Shown piece by piece: positions 31,860 to 42,934 of a stretch of 64,000 bases of DNA; the stretch's first letter is position 1; each line of letters opens with the position of its first letter. Source of the stretch: Sphaerolaimus hirsutus (Eukaryota > Nematoda > Chromadorea > Monhysterida > Sphaerolaimidae); NCBI GenBank assembly GCA_964036195.1, contig OZ038450.1:26972794-27036793 (forward strand). The letters are read 5' to 3'. Both the position numbers and the translations under genes were made by a program. The notes beneath the pieces were generated by a model. That model made no database searches and was not told the DNA's origin. It worked only from the letters and a program-made list of their open reading frames with translations.

Positions 31860-32032
31860 TAACCCACACGATGAGGCTCAGCCGAGTGGGGTTTATTGCT
31901 GGTTGAAAACTTTTCCCAATTGCCTGCCATGACAACCTGAAACACGGTCGGCACTGGCAATTTTTGGGGCCCCAAAAAGGGGGCTAAACTTATCAGGGGG
32001 AATTCACGTCACTGGTTTTCTGAAATTGTATA

Positions 32033-32297
32033 CCGTATTTCCTCGAAATAACCCCTGTCTGGAAAAAGGTACATGATGTATTTATTGATGTATATTTGCA
32101 TCGCAGCGGCACGCGTATGTGTGTGTACCTATCTACGTTGATATTTATGTATCGAAATATCTTTTGAGTTCACCTTTATCACTGTTTTGGGTATGTCAAA
32201 GCCCATTCTTTACTAAAATTTCGGGCGAAATAATAACCCCCTCAAAATTTCCACTCTGAAAAAATAAACCCTCTGGGGGTATTTCGAGGAAATACGG
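32033..32297. mobile_element. Mar-1 element
   Basis: CCGTATTTCCTCGAAATA and TATTTCGAGGAAATACGG. TA precedes the left end (32031-32032), and the right flank reads TTA. Confidence 0.65.
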
Positions 32298-32786
32298 TTA
32301 ACATATTTCCTCAAAATACCCCGCCCCCCAATTAGGTAAATGTAAAGAGAACATAAACAACAAAAGCTGCGGTTTGTGATCCGGACAACGCAGAACACAG
32401 TACGCACGTTCAAACAATGATAGTGTTATGTTAGAACCTATAGACTCCAATACATGGTGATACTTGTTGCATTTTTCTATGTCTGCTTACGTTACAAACA
32501 ACAAATTAGTACTGAGAGTTCAAAACATTTATGGTGAAAAAATAAGCCCCCCCCATCGAAATCACCCCCTCAACATTTCCACTCTGAAACAATCACCCCC
32601 AATTACAGTCAAATGTAATTTTTTAAATCACCCATTTTTCAATCAGTTTTTTGGGGCAGCCTTAAAAAGCAAAGTCAATAAAGCTCGTCACTGGAATAGT
32701 AGTTTCATAGGAGGCACACACAGCACTAGTTCAACGCCAGTTTCTTATCAGGAGCAGATTCCGTGGGAGTGGTGGGTAGATAGGAA

Positions 32787-34026
32787 TAGTGATGGAAAAG
32801 CGCCATGGCGCTGGCGTCTGGCGCTAGCGCCAAGCAACAAGCGCCATGGCACTTTTGGCGGTAAAATGTTCTGGCACCATTGGCGCTTGGCGCTGAGGTC
32901 TGAGAAAGCGCCATGGCGCTTTTGGCGCTAAAATGTTCTGGCGCCATTGGCGCTTGGCGCTGAGGTCTGAGAAAGCGCCATGGCGCTTTTGGCGCTAAAA
33001 TGTTCTGGCGCCATTGGCGCTTGGCGCTGAGGTCTGAGAAAGCGCCATGGCGCTTTTGGCGCTAAAATGTTCTGGCGCCATTGGCGCTGAGGTCTGAGAA
33101 AGCGCCATGGCGCTTTTGGCGCCATTTTCTGGTGGCGCTATTGGCGCCTGGCGCCAGCATTTTAAATAGCGCCGAAAAAGCGCCAACCATGATATAAAAA
33201 AATTGGTCTAATGCAGTGAAATCACACTCCAGTTCATCAATTTTGAGGATAACTGAATAAATGTGTTAGGGTAGACTAGACTAGCTACCGACAATGAATA
33301 ATGGCAGGTGTAAAAAAATGTGTTTACTTTTACTAGAGGTCCTCATATTTGGATGTGGAGCTGTTTAGCAAATGTTTTTTGCCACTCAAAAAACGTACTC
33401 GTTCTTCTTTGTCCATCTTTTTCATTTTGAAGCCTGAACTTTAAATTTTTTCTTGCAGTGTAAATAATGTGTTCAGTATGGTGTGGGGTGGGGGGGGGGG
33501 GGTCCCTCCCCCAAATGCTCCAGCTATCTATCTATACTGAGGCAAAATTTTAAGCTATTATCCCTCGAGCCCCCCCCCAAATCGTCCACCTGTATTTTAA
33601 GCATCCATCCTGGGTGATTTTTGAGTAATTTTGCTCCAATTTTCACAAAAAATTGCTCATTTTCATACCTTTTTATAGTTTTTCACCCTCAAAATCAACA
33701 TCGTTCGAAAATTTTTCGCCTATCGCCTAACAATTATTGGGGAACGACGAACTTCCCATTGAAAGCTTCCCAGTCATGATGTTTAACTGAAAAATAAATT
33801 TCTGGGTATTTAAACACGTTATAAACAGTGGTTCTTTGAACTGGCAAAACTTCAACGGACTACTACGACAGCAGTTGTACGTCACCCACGGTTATGCACT
33901 CATTTTTCTACCATCAATATGTAGAACATTTTTTTGGCGCTTGCGCCATTGGCGCCATTACCCTCTGGCGCCATTGGCGCTTGACGCCGGCATCAGAAAA
34001 GCACCATGGCGCTTTTTCCATCACTA
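32787..34026. mobile_element. hAT-E element 3 (complete)
   Basis: TAGTGATGGAAAAGCGCC and GGCGCTTTTTCCATCACTA are not perfect over their full length but end cleanly, with a perfect TSD GATAGGAA (32779-32786, 34027-34034). This copy fixes the ends of the family. It has a GGCGCC-dense left zone (32787-33183), a unique interior (33184-33920) and a short right zone. No coding region. Confidence 0.85.
32885..33125. repeat. GGCGCC minisatellite, about 66-bp unit
   Basis: Roughly 3.5 tandem copies of a unit containing GGCGCCATTGGCGCTTGGCGC, then GAGGTCTGAGAAAG, GCGCCATGGCGCTTTTGG and CTAAAATGTTCT. Each unit is itself made of short palindromes. Part of the left zone of hAT-E element 3. Confidence 0.75.
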
Positions 34027-34593
34027 GATAGGAATGTGGAGAGAAAAATTGCAAAACTCAGCAGGTCAGCATCACGATTAGGAGTGGAAATGTAGGAAAT
34101 TTTTTGGATGTATATGATTTTCCCGGAAACTCCCTCATGAATACACTAAACTTGTGGAATTAACAAAATTATTCAGGCTGGTGGACAGGAACCATTTGTT
34201 TTGTCAGCTTTACTGTTTTTTATCTATAATACCAATTACCAGGGGTTTAGTGGATTTGGACTAGGGTGTCATGTCTCCGTTTCCGTTTTCCGTTTCCGCC
34301 TTTCCGCAGGAAAATTTTTTACCTTTCCGTTTTCCGTTTTCCGGCAGCTGAAATTTTTTTACCTTTCCGTTTTTCGTTTTCCGGCAGCTGAAAATTTTTT
34401 ACCTTTGCGTTTTCCGTCTTCCGGCAGCTGAAAATTTTTTACCTTTCTGTATCCATTTTTCCAGGCCATTATTCCATTTTTGGGCTCGATTTTCAGTTTT
34501 CTGGCATTTTTCCATTATTTTTCCAATCTGTATTTATCTTTTTCGACTATGGTGTTTTTTCTACCAGGTTCTTGTGTCATTCATAATTTTTAT

Positions 34594-35113
34594 CTGTATC
34601 CAAATATGTATCGGATGTGCTCACAAAGATGTGAAGAGAGAGACATGCTCACAAAACTCAGAGTCAAGATGTTTGCTGCCGATGGCTCGATTCTGCTTGG
34701 AAATCCCAACTACCTGGCCAGTCTGCACAACATCACCACACAAACTGATTTGGCTGATTTGTCAACATGCGACATCAAGTTATGACCACCCGCCTATCGA
34801 TTTGGGAAGACTGCTGATTTTGCAAATGTTGCTGAATGGTCAAGCCCTCATGCAACACATCAAGGAAAGTGCAGCAGAAGTCCAAGTTGATGGATGTTGG
34901 ATAAAAGACCTGCTGTTAATGCAAGATGTGAAATTTGTTCATTTGATTGAGGAAACTCTTTTGTGTATAAGCTTTTCTGTTCTCCCATGCAAACATTGTT
35001 CAATTGGTTTTTGTAACTTCAGATACGTGAAACTTGTAAACTCTGTTGTATCTCTTACCTTTTATAATTATCCAAGGTCATATAATCTGGTTACCCCCGG
35101 AGGAGTTGAGTAG
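34594..35113 (+). pseudogene. Unidentified captured coding-like sequence
   Basis: Two overlapping frames look protein-like in succession. One covers about 34594-34785 (MCSQRCEERDMLTKLRVKMF..., then a stop). The other covers about 34790-34975 (...GQALMQHIKESAAEVQVDGC...). They could be one gene piece with a frameshift or a lost intron. I do not recognise the family. It sits inside hAT-B member 3 and is absent from members 1 and 2. Confidence 0.3.
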
Positions 35114-35245
35114 TAGTGTAGATGGGGTTATTACCAAACCCGTGATTGTTATGTTTCAAGTGCACACCACCTGTGACCTTTTGTGATGCATGTTCAGTTC
35201 AGCACTGTGCAATAAACTTGTTCTCCCAACTGTGTCTTGGGGTTG

Positions 35246-35434
35246 TCAACCCACATCTACTCCAACTTGATTGTTGTTGTAGTGTATTTTTGCTACCTTT
35301 TGATAATTTTTTGTTGGTTCAGTTAAGCTTGAACTACAAGTGACGTTACTGGCATGATCCATAGTTGCAGAATGTACAGCTACCACAATCAAAGCCAAAC
35401 AGGCAAACCTGCATGCAAATTTGTCCATTTCCAT
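35246..35434 (-). CDS. Signal-peptide-bearing small ORF in hAT-B member 3
   Basis: A 62-codon frame begins with a charged start (MEMDKF), then a hydrophobic stretch (ACLALIVVAVHSA) with a plausible signal-peptidase site, then CSSSLTEPTK. The hydrophobic stretch and CSSSLTEPTK are also present in members 1 and 2, next to the BEL/Pao fragment. It could be a captured exon of a secreted protein. Expression is unknown. Confidence 0.35.
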   Translation of the reverse strand: MEMDKFACRFACLALIVVAVHSATMDHASNVTCSSSLTEPTKNYQKVAKIHYNNNQVGVDVG

Positions 35435-36033
35435 GCAAATTTCACTTTATTTTTTCCGTTTCCATGAAAATTGTGCTTTCCATTTTCCGTTTTCCGGCAT
35501 TTCATCTTTCCGTTTTCGTTTTCCAGCTTATAAATTTTTTTTACCTTTCTGTTTTTCGTTTTCCTCTGAGTTAAATTTTTTTACCTTTCCGTTTTCCGTT
35601 TTCCGGCAGAAATTTTTTTTACCTTTCCATTTTCCGTTTTCCATAAAGTGAAAATGTTTTACCTTTCTGTTTTCCGTTTTCTGTAAACAAATTTTTTTGA
35701 CACCCTAATTTGAACCCCCGCTGGGGTTCATATAGATAGTAAATCGCTCATCCGGAGAGATAGCTAGCTGTAAATTTTTTTTTCGTGGGGGATCAATATA
35801 TAGGCTTTTCCGAGGTATAGAAGGAAGAAAATGTATAAAAAAATCGCTAAAAGTAGGAGAAAAACTGCTATAAATAGGTATATAAGTACATATAGTAAAT
35901 ACAACAAATAGCTGAAAATATGCAAAACGGAACATGAATTAGAATTTTGAAGGTGAAAAACTATAAAAAGGTACCAAAATTAGCGATTTAGAGCGAAAGT
36001 TGGGGCAAAATATCTTGAAAATCGCTCCAGATT

Positions 36034-36467
36034 CCGTATTTCCTCGAAATACCCCCCCCCCCTCGTTTGACCCCCCCCCCTCTGGAGACCACTATGAAAC
36101 AATCACCCCCCCCCCCTCGAAATACCCCCCCAGATTGAGTGTAAAGAGAACGTACATGCCAAATACTGCAGTTTGTGTTCTGCGGAGTGCTGAACACCCG
36201 TTAAAACAATGTCGGAATCACGTTAGAACAGTGTTTATACCATCTACGTACTAATATTAGTCTACATAACTTTATAAATGGCGGTTTTTGTTGTATTTTT
36301 CGACGTCTGCGTACGTTTCAGACGACAATTTCGTACTGGGATTTAAAAAATTTTCTTGTGAAATAATAAACCCCCCTCGAAATACCCCCCCTCGTCTGAC
36401 CCCCCCCCCCCCTCTCGAGACCACTATGAAACAATCACCCCCCGGGGGGTATTTCGAGGAAATACGG
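36034..36467. mobile_element. Mar-1 element
   Basis: CCGTATTTCCTCGAAATAC and GTATTTCGAGGAAATACGG, with TA at 36468-36469. Internal CCCCC runs. It is the uninterrupted paralogue of 57933-59737. Confidence 0.65.
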
Positions 36468-36629
36468 TAGATAGATAGCTGGCCGATTTGGGGGGGGGTG
36501 TAGGGGACAGTAGCCAAAATTTTAGCTGAGCGGCCTCCGGGATAGATAGATAGCTGGAGCGTTGGGGGGGGGGTTCCCCAGCCCCCATACTGAACCACTG
36601 CCAATTACAATGCAGAATTGGGATGCGAT

Positions 36630-38602
36630 TAGGGTGTCAAAAAATTTTTTTTACGGAAAACGGAAAACGGAAAGGTAAAATTTTTTCACTTTACGGAAAA
36701 CGGAAAACGGAAAGGTAAAAAAAAAATTTCTGCCGGAAAACGGAAAACGGAAAGGTAAAAAAATTTCACTCAGCGGAAAACGGAAAACGGAAAGGTAAAA
36801 AAAAATTGTCGGCCGGAAAACGGAAAACGGAAAAATGAAATGCCGGAAAACGGAAAACGGAAAGCAAAATTTTCACGGAAACGGAAAAAAATAAAGTGAA
36901 ATTAGCACGGTAATAGACAAATTTGCAGAAGGAAAACCTGCATGCAGGTTTGCCTGTTTGGCTTTGATTGTGGTAGCTGTACATTCTGCAACTATGGATC
37001 ATGCCTGTAACTTCACTTGTAGTTCAAGCTTAACTGAACCAACAAAAATCATCAAAAAGTAGCCATAGTGGCCATAGGAAAGGAAACACTATGACAATTT
37101 CACAGTCTAGAAGCAGTGGGAATCACTGATGACCCCTATGCAATTGATGACAACATTGCAGAGGAGATGATAATAAATAGCATAAAATTCAACGACAACA
37201 ACAAACAATACTATATTGACTGGTCGTATAAAGAGAGTATCAGTAACCTTCCCCAGGGGAAAAGCAGAAGCCTTGGTGTGGTTTAAATCACTGATAAGAA
37301 GATTCAACAAAGATCCAAACTTATTCGAACAATACCGGAAAGTTTTGGATGACCAAATAGAAAAGGGAATAATTGAGATCTGTAACGACAAAACAGACAA
37401 CAAGGGGATTCATTACCTGCCACACCAGCCAGTAATCACGCTGGGCAAATCGACATCATGCAGAATCGTGTACGATGGGTCGGCAGGTAAGCCCAGTTTC
37501 AACGAGTGCCTTTTTAGAGGACCAATTACAACACCATTAGCACTGGGCCTACTCCTGAGGTTCAGGGCAGGCGATCTAGCATTAATTGCCGATATTGAAA
37601 AGGCATTTTTGCAAATAGGATTGCATGACCAAGCTAGAGACTACACACAATTTTTCTGGTTGAAAGATGCCTCAAAACCAGTAACTGAAAATAACTTAAT
37701 AGTACTTCGTTTTAAACGCGTACTGTTTGGACTTGTCTGCAGCCCAGCAATTTTGGGAGCAGTCATAAAATACCATTTAAATGTGACAATAAACAACATG
37801 AATGAATATGAAGAAAATGAAGGGGAACAAAACCAGTTGGCGGTGATAATTAACAACATTTATGTCGATAACTTCATCATGAGTGTCACAAATGAAGTTG
37901 AAGCTTTAGAACTATATTACAAAGTCAAAGCTTTATTTGACCAATGTTCTATGAACATGAGGGAATGGCTGTCAAACTCCAGATCAGTCATGAATGAAAT
38001 AGCAGAAAACAACAGGAGTCCAAAGGTGAATAAAATTGTCGCAGTAATGGGCATGAAATAAAATCACCAAACGGACATGCTGGCAATATCAACACCAAAA
38101 TTGCAAATTGACAGCATCACAACACCAACCAGATGAAACTTGAATAAATTATTAGTGTCAGCATATGACCCAATTGGGTTCACAGCACCTGTTTCACTGA
38201 CCCTGAAATCCCAGTTGTCAATGCTGCTCCAAGAGACAAAAACAACACAATGGGATGAGCCAATTGAAGATAAATACAGATTGGAAAAACAATGGAAAAA
38301 TGCCAGAAAACTGAAAATCAAGCCAGAAAATGGAAAAATGGCCTGGTAAAACGGAAACGGAAAGGTAAAAATTTTTCAGCCGGAAAACGGAAAAATGGGC
38401 CGGAAAAACGGAAACGGAAAGGTAAAAAATTTTCAGCTGCCGGAAAACGGAAAACGGAAAGGTAAAAATTTTTCGGCTGCCGGAAAACGGAAAACGGAAA
38501 GGTAAAAAATTTTCGGCTGCCGGAAAACGGAAAACGGAAAGGTAAAAAATTTTCCTGCGGAAAGGCGGAAACGGAAAACGGAAACGGAAATTTGACACCC
38601 TA
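36630..38602 (+). mobile_element. hAT-B element, member 1, carrying BEL/Pao pol
   Basis: TAGGGTGTC (36630) and GACACCCTA (to 38602) have a perfect 8-bp TSD GATGCGAT (36622-36629, 38603-38610). The empty counterpart is at about 21383. The left array (36650-36900) and right array (38345-38590) of CGGAAAACGGAAAGG units enclose a signal-peptide-like segment and a BEL/Pao reverse-transcriptase fragment. No LTRs are present, so the retroelement piece was carried by DNA transposition. Confidence 0.85.
37085..38348 (+). pseudogene. BEL/Pao pol fragment (reverse transcriptase), copy 1
   Basis: The longest open part, 37216-38061 (281 codons), shows BEL/Pao RT order: HYLPHQPVI, RIVYDGSAGKPSFNECL, ADIEKAFLQI (first catalytic Asp), FGLVCSPAILGAVI, then IYVDNFI in place of the usual YVDD. 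After a stop at 38059 the frame resumes with the conserved linker SAYDPIGFTAPV up to 38348, interrupted by a TGA near 38134. Protease, RNase H, integrase and LTRs are missing. A frameshift lies upstream of the open part. The N for D change and the breaks make it inactive. Confidence 0.8.
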
Positions 38603-38804
38603 GATGCGATGAATTTCAATCATTCAAATCCACAAATTCTATAATTTGCCATTTGCCATTTTTCCCGGCGCTTTACCATCACTAGCATGCAGCCTCTTGG
38701 CTGGCATCTGACTTTTTCAGATTATTTAACAAATTTATGTCTTTTTTCAAGATTCGATCAGATTTTAAATTACCAAAAGCTAAATTTTGGTATTGCATAG
38801 TGAC

Positions 38805-38905
38805 TAGTGATGTAAAAGCTCCATGGCACCAAGCACTGGGAGTTGGAAAAGTGCCATGCCGCTTTTGATGCTTTGCGCCAACATCTCGGCACTTTTTACG
38901 TCAAT
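38805..38905. mobile_element. Short hAT-E-like element
   Basis: TAGTGATGTAAAAGCTCC and GGCACTTTTTACGTCAATA, a decayed version of the 12730-12831 element. It is followed by a short piece (38906-39035) of the segmental unit (CTAGGCAGATGTATTGC). Confidence 0.5.
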
Positions 38906-39035
38906 ATGGTAGTGACAAACTAGGCAGATGTATTGCAATTTTTGCATATGAACACAGTGATTGTGCAAACAAATTAGAGTTTTCGTGGCAGTTTTAGTGG
39001 TTTCAAGTGGTATAGTACGCTCTTAAAGAGACGAA

Positions 39036-39990
39036 GGTAAGAAATATCTTGTAAGAGCACTTTTTACGATGGGAAAATGCCACCCCACAAATTTTTAGAC
39101 AACCAAGCGCAACAACAATTCACGTAATGTAAACTACAAGGTATTTTGTGAACTAATACTTTGAATAAACCCCCTCAGGTATTTTGGCGATTTTTGGTAG
39201 TCTACGGGCCTGCATGGCAATGCGCAGCTGTTCAGTGAGCTGCGCTGCGCCCCAACAGAGCACTGCACAACAAGACCGATGCCGCTACACTGGCAGACCG
39301 AGTTTCCCATGTTTTTGCGGTTGTAGTTTGTTTCCCTGGCAATTTTTGTTTCCCTACATTCAATTAAATCTTGTATTAATATGTCCTATTTTAATTGAAG
39401 ATAAGCAAAGTCATTTTTAGCCCTTAGGTAAACTACATTCCATGTGGCACAAGGTGCAAGGGGAATTTCACATTTTCACTCTAAAAATGCTGTGGCGCAG
39501 TGTGCGGACACCTTTGAAGTTGTCGGCACAGTGTTGTGACTTTCTGGGCGGCTGAATGCACATTCCACTTTTACTTATCTTTGGGCAGAGGCAGAGACTG
39601 CGACTGATGGGTCGGTGACAACCGGAAGCCAGGAACAATGAATTTCACTGAAACGTATCAAAATATATATACTGTTCTGAGTTTCTCCTCCTGAGTTGAC
39701 TAGATTGTCGGTAGTGTCATCTAGTATCGGTGGGTGGTAGAAACAGCTTCTGATCACGCCCCAAGTGACAAGTCGCAGTCCCAAAAAATACATTTTCTGC
39801 CGCCCCAGTACAATTATCCCATCACACTCGGAAGGGCGAGGCCATCATACTGAAACCTTTCTCATGGGCGCTAGCTGGCCGGATAGTCACAATAATGTTT
39901 TGCGGGGTCGAAGGTGATAACGTGATAACACCACTTCGTCCATTTTTCTGACGAATTTAGATCATTCACAGATGCATGTTTCATTATTTT
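39036..39990. other. Interval without recognised feature
   Basis: Mixed-composition, mostly single-copy-looking sequence. Frames at 39184-39420 (+) and 39575-39793 (-) have no recognisable domain, signal or splice context. No transposon ends were found. Confidence 0.3.
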
Positions 39991-40019
39991 TTTCATTTAC
40001 ACAGCGCTCACCTTGAAAC

Positions 40020-40228
40020 CCTGCTGACGCCTTTTTGGCGCCCTTTTAAAGCAGGGCGCCATGGAAAAAGGGCGCCAAGCGCCAAGGGCGCCATGGCGCC
40101 TTTCAGAATGTTGGCGCCAGGCGCCAATGGCGCCACAGAAAAAGGGCGCCAAGCGCCAATGGCGCCATGGCGCGGCGCCCTTTGGCGCCCTAAAATAGCG
40201 CCAGCGCCATGGCGCCATTCCATCACTA
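40020..40228. mobile_element. hAT-E end fragment
   Basis: GGCGCC-dense zone ending GGCGCCATTCCATCACTA at 40228, a right end of the family. A matching left TAGTGATG end was not found nearby. Confidence 0.6.
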
Positions 40229-40351
40229 GCAGCAATATACCCAAATGTTTTAAGTCTATTTTGGAAAAAAACATCCCATCAAATATACCTTGAAATCTGC
40301 CATACCCTTCTGAAGAAAGAACAAAAATGTGTTGTTTTTGATAATCATATA

Positions 40352-40686
40352 CCGTATTTGCTTGAATAATCCCCCTGGGGGATTATTATTTCGTCAGACA
40401 CTTTTGAGGGGGGAACTATTTGAGGGGGGGATTATTTAAGGGGGGGGAATTATTATTTTGTTAAAAATTTCAAGCATGTTTCCATCAACTCATTTCCCAA
40501 AACATGCCTTATAAACACAATAACATGCCATTTTTGTTAAAATTGGGTAGAACAAATTAATCAAATCTTTAAAGGGGGAATTATTCGAGGGGGGGAATTA
40601 TTAGTTCCTCACTCGTGTTACAGGGGGGGATTATTTGAGGGGGGGGGGGATTATTCAAGGGGGGGGTACTATTCAAGCAAATACGG
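40352..40686. mobile_element. Mar-1 element, clean copy
   Basis: CCGTATTTGCTTGAATA and TATTCAAGCAAATACGG sit between TA dinucleotides (40350-40351, 40687-40688). It shows the family layout well: short TIR, then ATCCCCC/GGGGGAT blocks, then a short AT-rich middle. Confidence 0.75.
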
Positions 40687-41029
40687 TATATTACATTTGT
40701 TTCATCATTTTGTTCATAATTTGTTGTCAGTTTATGAGAAAATATAGGTAGTAACACTTTCTGTTCAATATCCATCCCAGTCAGTAGTAGACAATAGTGA
40801 CTATGTGTATTGGAACATATTCATGGAAATATACAGTTCTGAATGTGCCGCCTCTAAGAAAACACCCGATAAATACTTCAGAATCTCCAGCCCAGTGCGG
40901 TGCCTTTGTGTGCTAGCACCGGCAGCCGTGTGGGTGCCCCAGGGCCCGGTGCTATTTTTTTCAAAATGGCACCGGTAGCGGTGCGGTGCCATTTTGTCAC
41001 AGTGCACAAGGGACCAGAGATTCATAGTG

Positions 41030-41215
41030 CCCATTTTGAGGAGGGGTATTTCGAGGGGGGGGGGTATTTCGAGGAAATACGGTACCTATTTTACTATGGA
41101 TTTCATGAAAATTTCTGAGGAAGTAATAACCCCCTTCGAAATACCCCCTTTAACCCACTCAAAATTTTAACTGTGAAAAAATAAACCCCCCCGGGGGGGG
41201 GGGGGGGTTGAAGAA
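41030..41215. mobile_element. Solo Mar-1 ends
   Basis: GTATTTCGAGGAAATACGG ends near 41082. It is followed by CCCCC-rich and GGGGG-rich pieces of the same family (41130-41207) without a paired left end, so this is a fragment. Confidence 0.45.
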
Positions 41216-41416
41216 CCGCTGTACTACCTATTTAGATGCAGTTCCCATGCATAAAAATAACTCAATTTTCGAAATTTTGGACTTTTAACTGTTGATCATC
41301 AATCCTTTTGGGGGAAAAACAATAGATATAAAGGTGCCATCGCTTATGATTATGGTTGATATGGATTTACGGCGAAAAAAATCACACGATCTGTTCTATC
41401 CAGACAGTTAACTTCA

Positions 41417-42406
41417 TTATTGATCGATTGCAACTGCTCTCGTTTTACAACAATAAAAGTGTCCAAAAACAGCTTTTCGCAATTCGCAACTGATCGCCAG
41501 ATAAATGAACACATTGATTGAGTAGAATAAATCACAAATCTGGAGAATATGCCACGAGTACATAACATGCGTGACAAACTCATCCCTGTATATTTTCACA
41601 AATACCACCCACGCAGTGTATAATATACTAGCTACGGTTTGGCTAAATGCCTGAGTTAACATAAGTTTATTTAACAAGGCGGAGCTTATGCCCTGGTTGT
41701 TCCTGTTATTTTTATCTTTGTCTTTGTACAGTAGAAGCAGCGCAATGGTAGCGAGAATAAGAACAATGGTCAATGCGCCTCGCAGAGATTCCCTGAAATA
41801 TACAACGCCCACCAAAGTATTATATTTATCCACACTGCTGAAAAGAAAGTAATATTCTTCCGCGCACAATCCTATCCCTAAACTGGTTAGTTCAGGGAAA
41901 TGCAGAAATATACACGCGGAAATTACCGAAAAAGTTGCACCTAGCGCAACTTTTTTGTGGTTAAGTGTCTTGAATTTTAACATACATTTGATGGCTGCCA
42001 CTTTGTGTACTATTGACAATGTTATCATAAAGAGGTAGGAAAATTTCAAAATCTGCTGACTTGCGTCAACTATGAGGGTGAAAAGAATGGCAGTATAACT
42101 CTTATGAAACCACTCTGGTCCAATCCCAGAAGATTTTTTCATTCCAATCACCCCGCTGAGTATTGATCCAGAAAACCTTATTACTGATATCAACTCATCC
42201 CAAACAAAAATTACTGCCTGAAACCAGAAACCCGGCTTTTCCTTTTTTACAATCTTTATCACCTCAATCAAGCACAGCAAATTTCCAAATATGCTTATGA
42301 ACGCGACACATGGCTCAAAGACTGCATAGAATCCAATGTCTGTGTGAACAACTTGCTGCATTAATTGCACTGATTGATTGCAAAACTGTTTGTACAATGC
42401 TTCCAT
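41417..42406 (-). CDS. Class A-like G-protein-coupled receptor
   Basis: A single-exon frame of 329 residues predicted to sit in the plasma membrane with an extracellular N-terminus (possible N-glycosylation site NQS, 10-12). Hydrophobic helices: TM1 26-52 with the GN pair at 41-42, TM2 60-88, TM3 103-133, TM4 151-171, TM5 209-227, TM6 244-270 and TM7 282-306. TM7 has NVFIY (298-302) where family members usually have NPxxY, and the TM3 end reads SIVHKVAAI with no E/DRY. The tail is short, with a Cys pair (319-320) that could be palmitoylated. The best general match is to divergent rhodopsin-family peptide or chemosensory receptors of invertebrates; the ligand is unknown. The frame is intact despite dense transposons around it. 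A foldback element starts right at the start codon. Confidence 0.7.
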   Translation of the reverse strand: MEALYKQFCNQSVQLMQQVVHTDIGFYAVFEPCVAFISIFGNLLCLIEVIKIVKKEKPGFWFQAVIFVWDELISVIRFSGSILSGVIGMKKSSGIGPEWFHKSYTAILFTLIVDASQQILKFSYLFMITLSIVHKVAAIKCMLKFKTLNHKKVALGATFSVISACIFLHFPELTSLGIGLCAEEYYFLFSSVDKYNTLVGVVYFRESLRGALTIVLILATIALLLLYKDKDKNNRNNQGISSALLNKLMLTQAFSQTVASILYTAWVVFVKIYRDEFVTHVMYSWHILQICDLFYSINVFIYLAISCELRKAVFGHFYCCKTRAVAIDQ

Positions 42407-42620
42407 CAGGTGCCAGTCTTTCTGAGACCCTGTAAAAGACCCTGTAATGTGTCATGTAACCCTGTAAAAGACTCTGTAAAGTGTAAGGTGTATCCAAATG
42501 TTATTCTATAGTATCCAAATCTTATTATAGAATAAGATTTGGATACACCTGACACATTACAGACTCTTTTACATGACACATGCTATTTGACAGGGACTTT
42601 CACAGGGTCTGGGGATGCCT
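42407..42620. mobile_element. Foldback element FB3 against the receptor start codon
   Basis: Imperfect inverted arms (GGTGCCAGTC...GAGACCCTG against CAGGGTCTGGGGATGCC) with a GTATCCAAATCTTATT core. Its first base adjoins the receptor ATG, so on the minus strand it supplies the entire immediate 5' leader. Confidence 0.65.
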
Positions 42621-42934
42621 CCTCTAGACAGTAAATGGAAAATGGTTAGGTCTGTGGCAGAGGAGTGGTTTTGCTAATACCAAACAAATTAGGACTTCAG
42701 CAAATCAAAAAGTGACCATTTTAGCATAGGTAATCAGCCATATAAAAGGTCCAGTGATTGAAACATTCAAAACCAGCTAAAATGTAAAAATGACAAAAGT
42801 GTAGCAGAGTTGTTGAAAATACTGAACCTATTTCAAAGTAACCACCACTTTTTACTGCATAACGGTCAACAGAAAAATGACCCAAGTTTTATACTTAACT
42901 GTCACATCTTTTTTATTCTGGGGGCAGTCCCAAG

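Larger units (their letters stand above)
34262..35707 (-). mobile_element. hAT-B element, member 3 (different cargo)
   Basis: TAGGGTGTC at 34262 and GACACCCTA ending at 35707, with TSD ATTTGGAC/ATTTGAAC (34254-34261, 35708-35715, one mismatch). Both ends are CGGAAAACGGAAAGGTAAA arrays. Judged by the shared cargo-side sequence, it lies in the opposite orientation to members 1 and 2. The segment 35330-35440 matches 36940-37050 of member 1, but the rest of the interior is unrelated to BEL/Pao. Confidence 0.8.

Noticed and set aside
32787-33183. Regular GGCGCC repeats resembling a CRISPR-like array or a coding repeat (APWRFW/KAPWRF frames on both strands)
   Set aside because: The units are palindromic, contiguous and inside TSD-bounded hAT-E ends, and the frames are open on both strands because the words lack stop codons.
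36650-36900. Long FRFP/SVFRFPFS frames in the CGGAAAACGG arrays (also 29575-30036, 34201-34431, 38218-38619, 42956-43300, 44460-44942)
   Set aside because: Artefacts of the repeat sequence. They change length with repeat number and share no conserved start.
37216-38061. The 281-codon frame as a functional reverse transcriptase
   Set aside because: YVDN replaces YVDD, in-frame stops and frameshifts surround it, and protease, RNase H, integrase and LTRs are missing.
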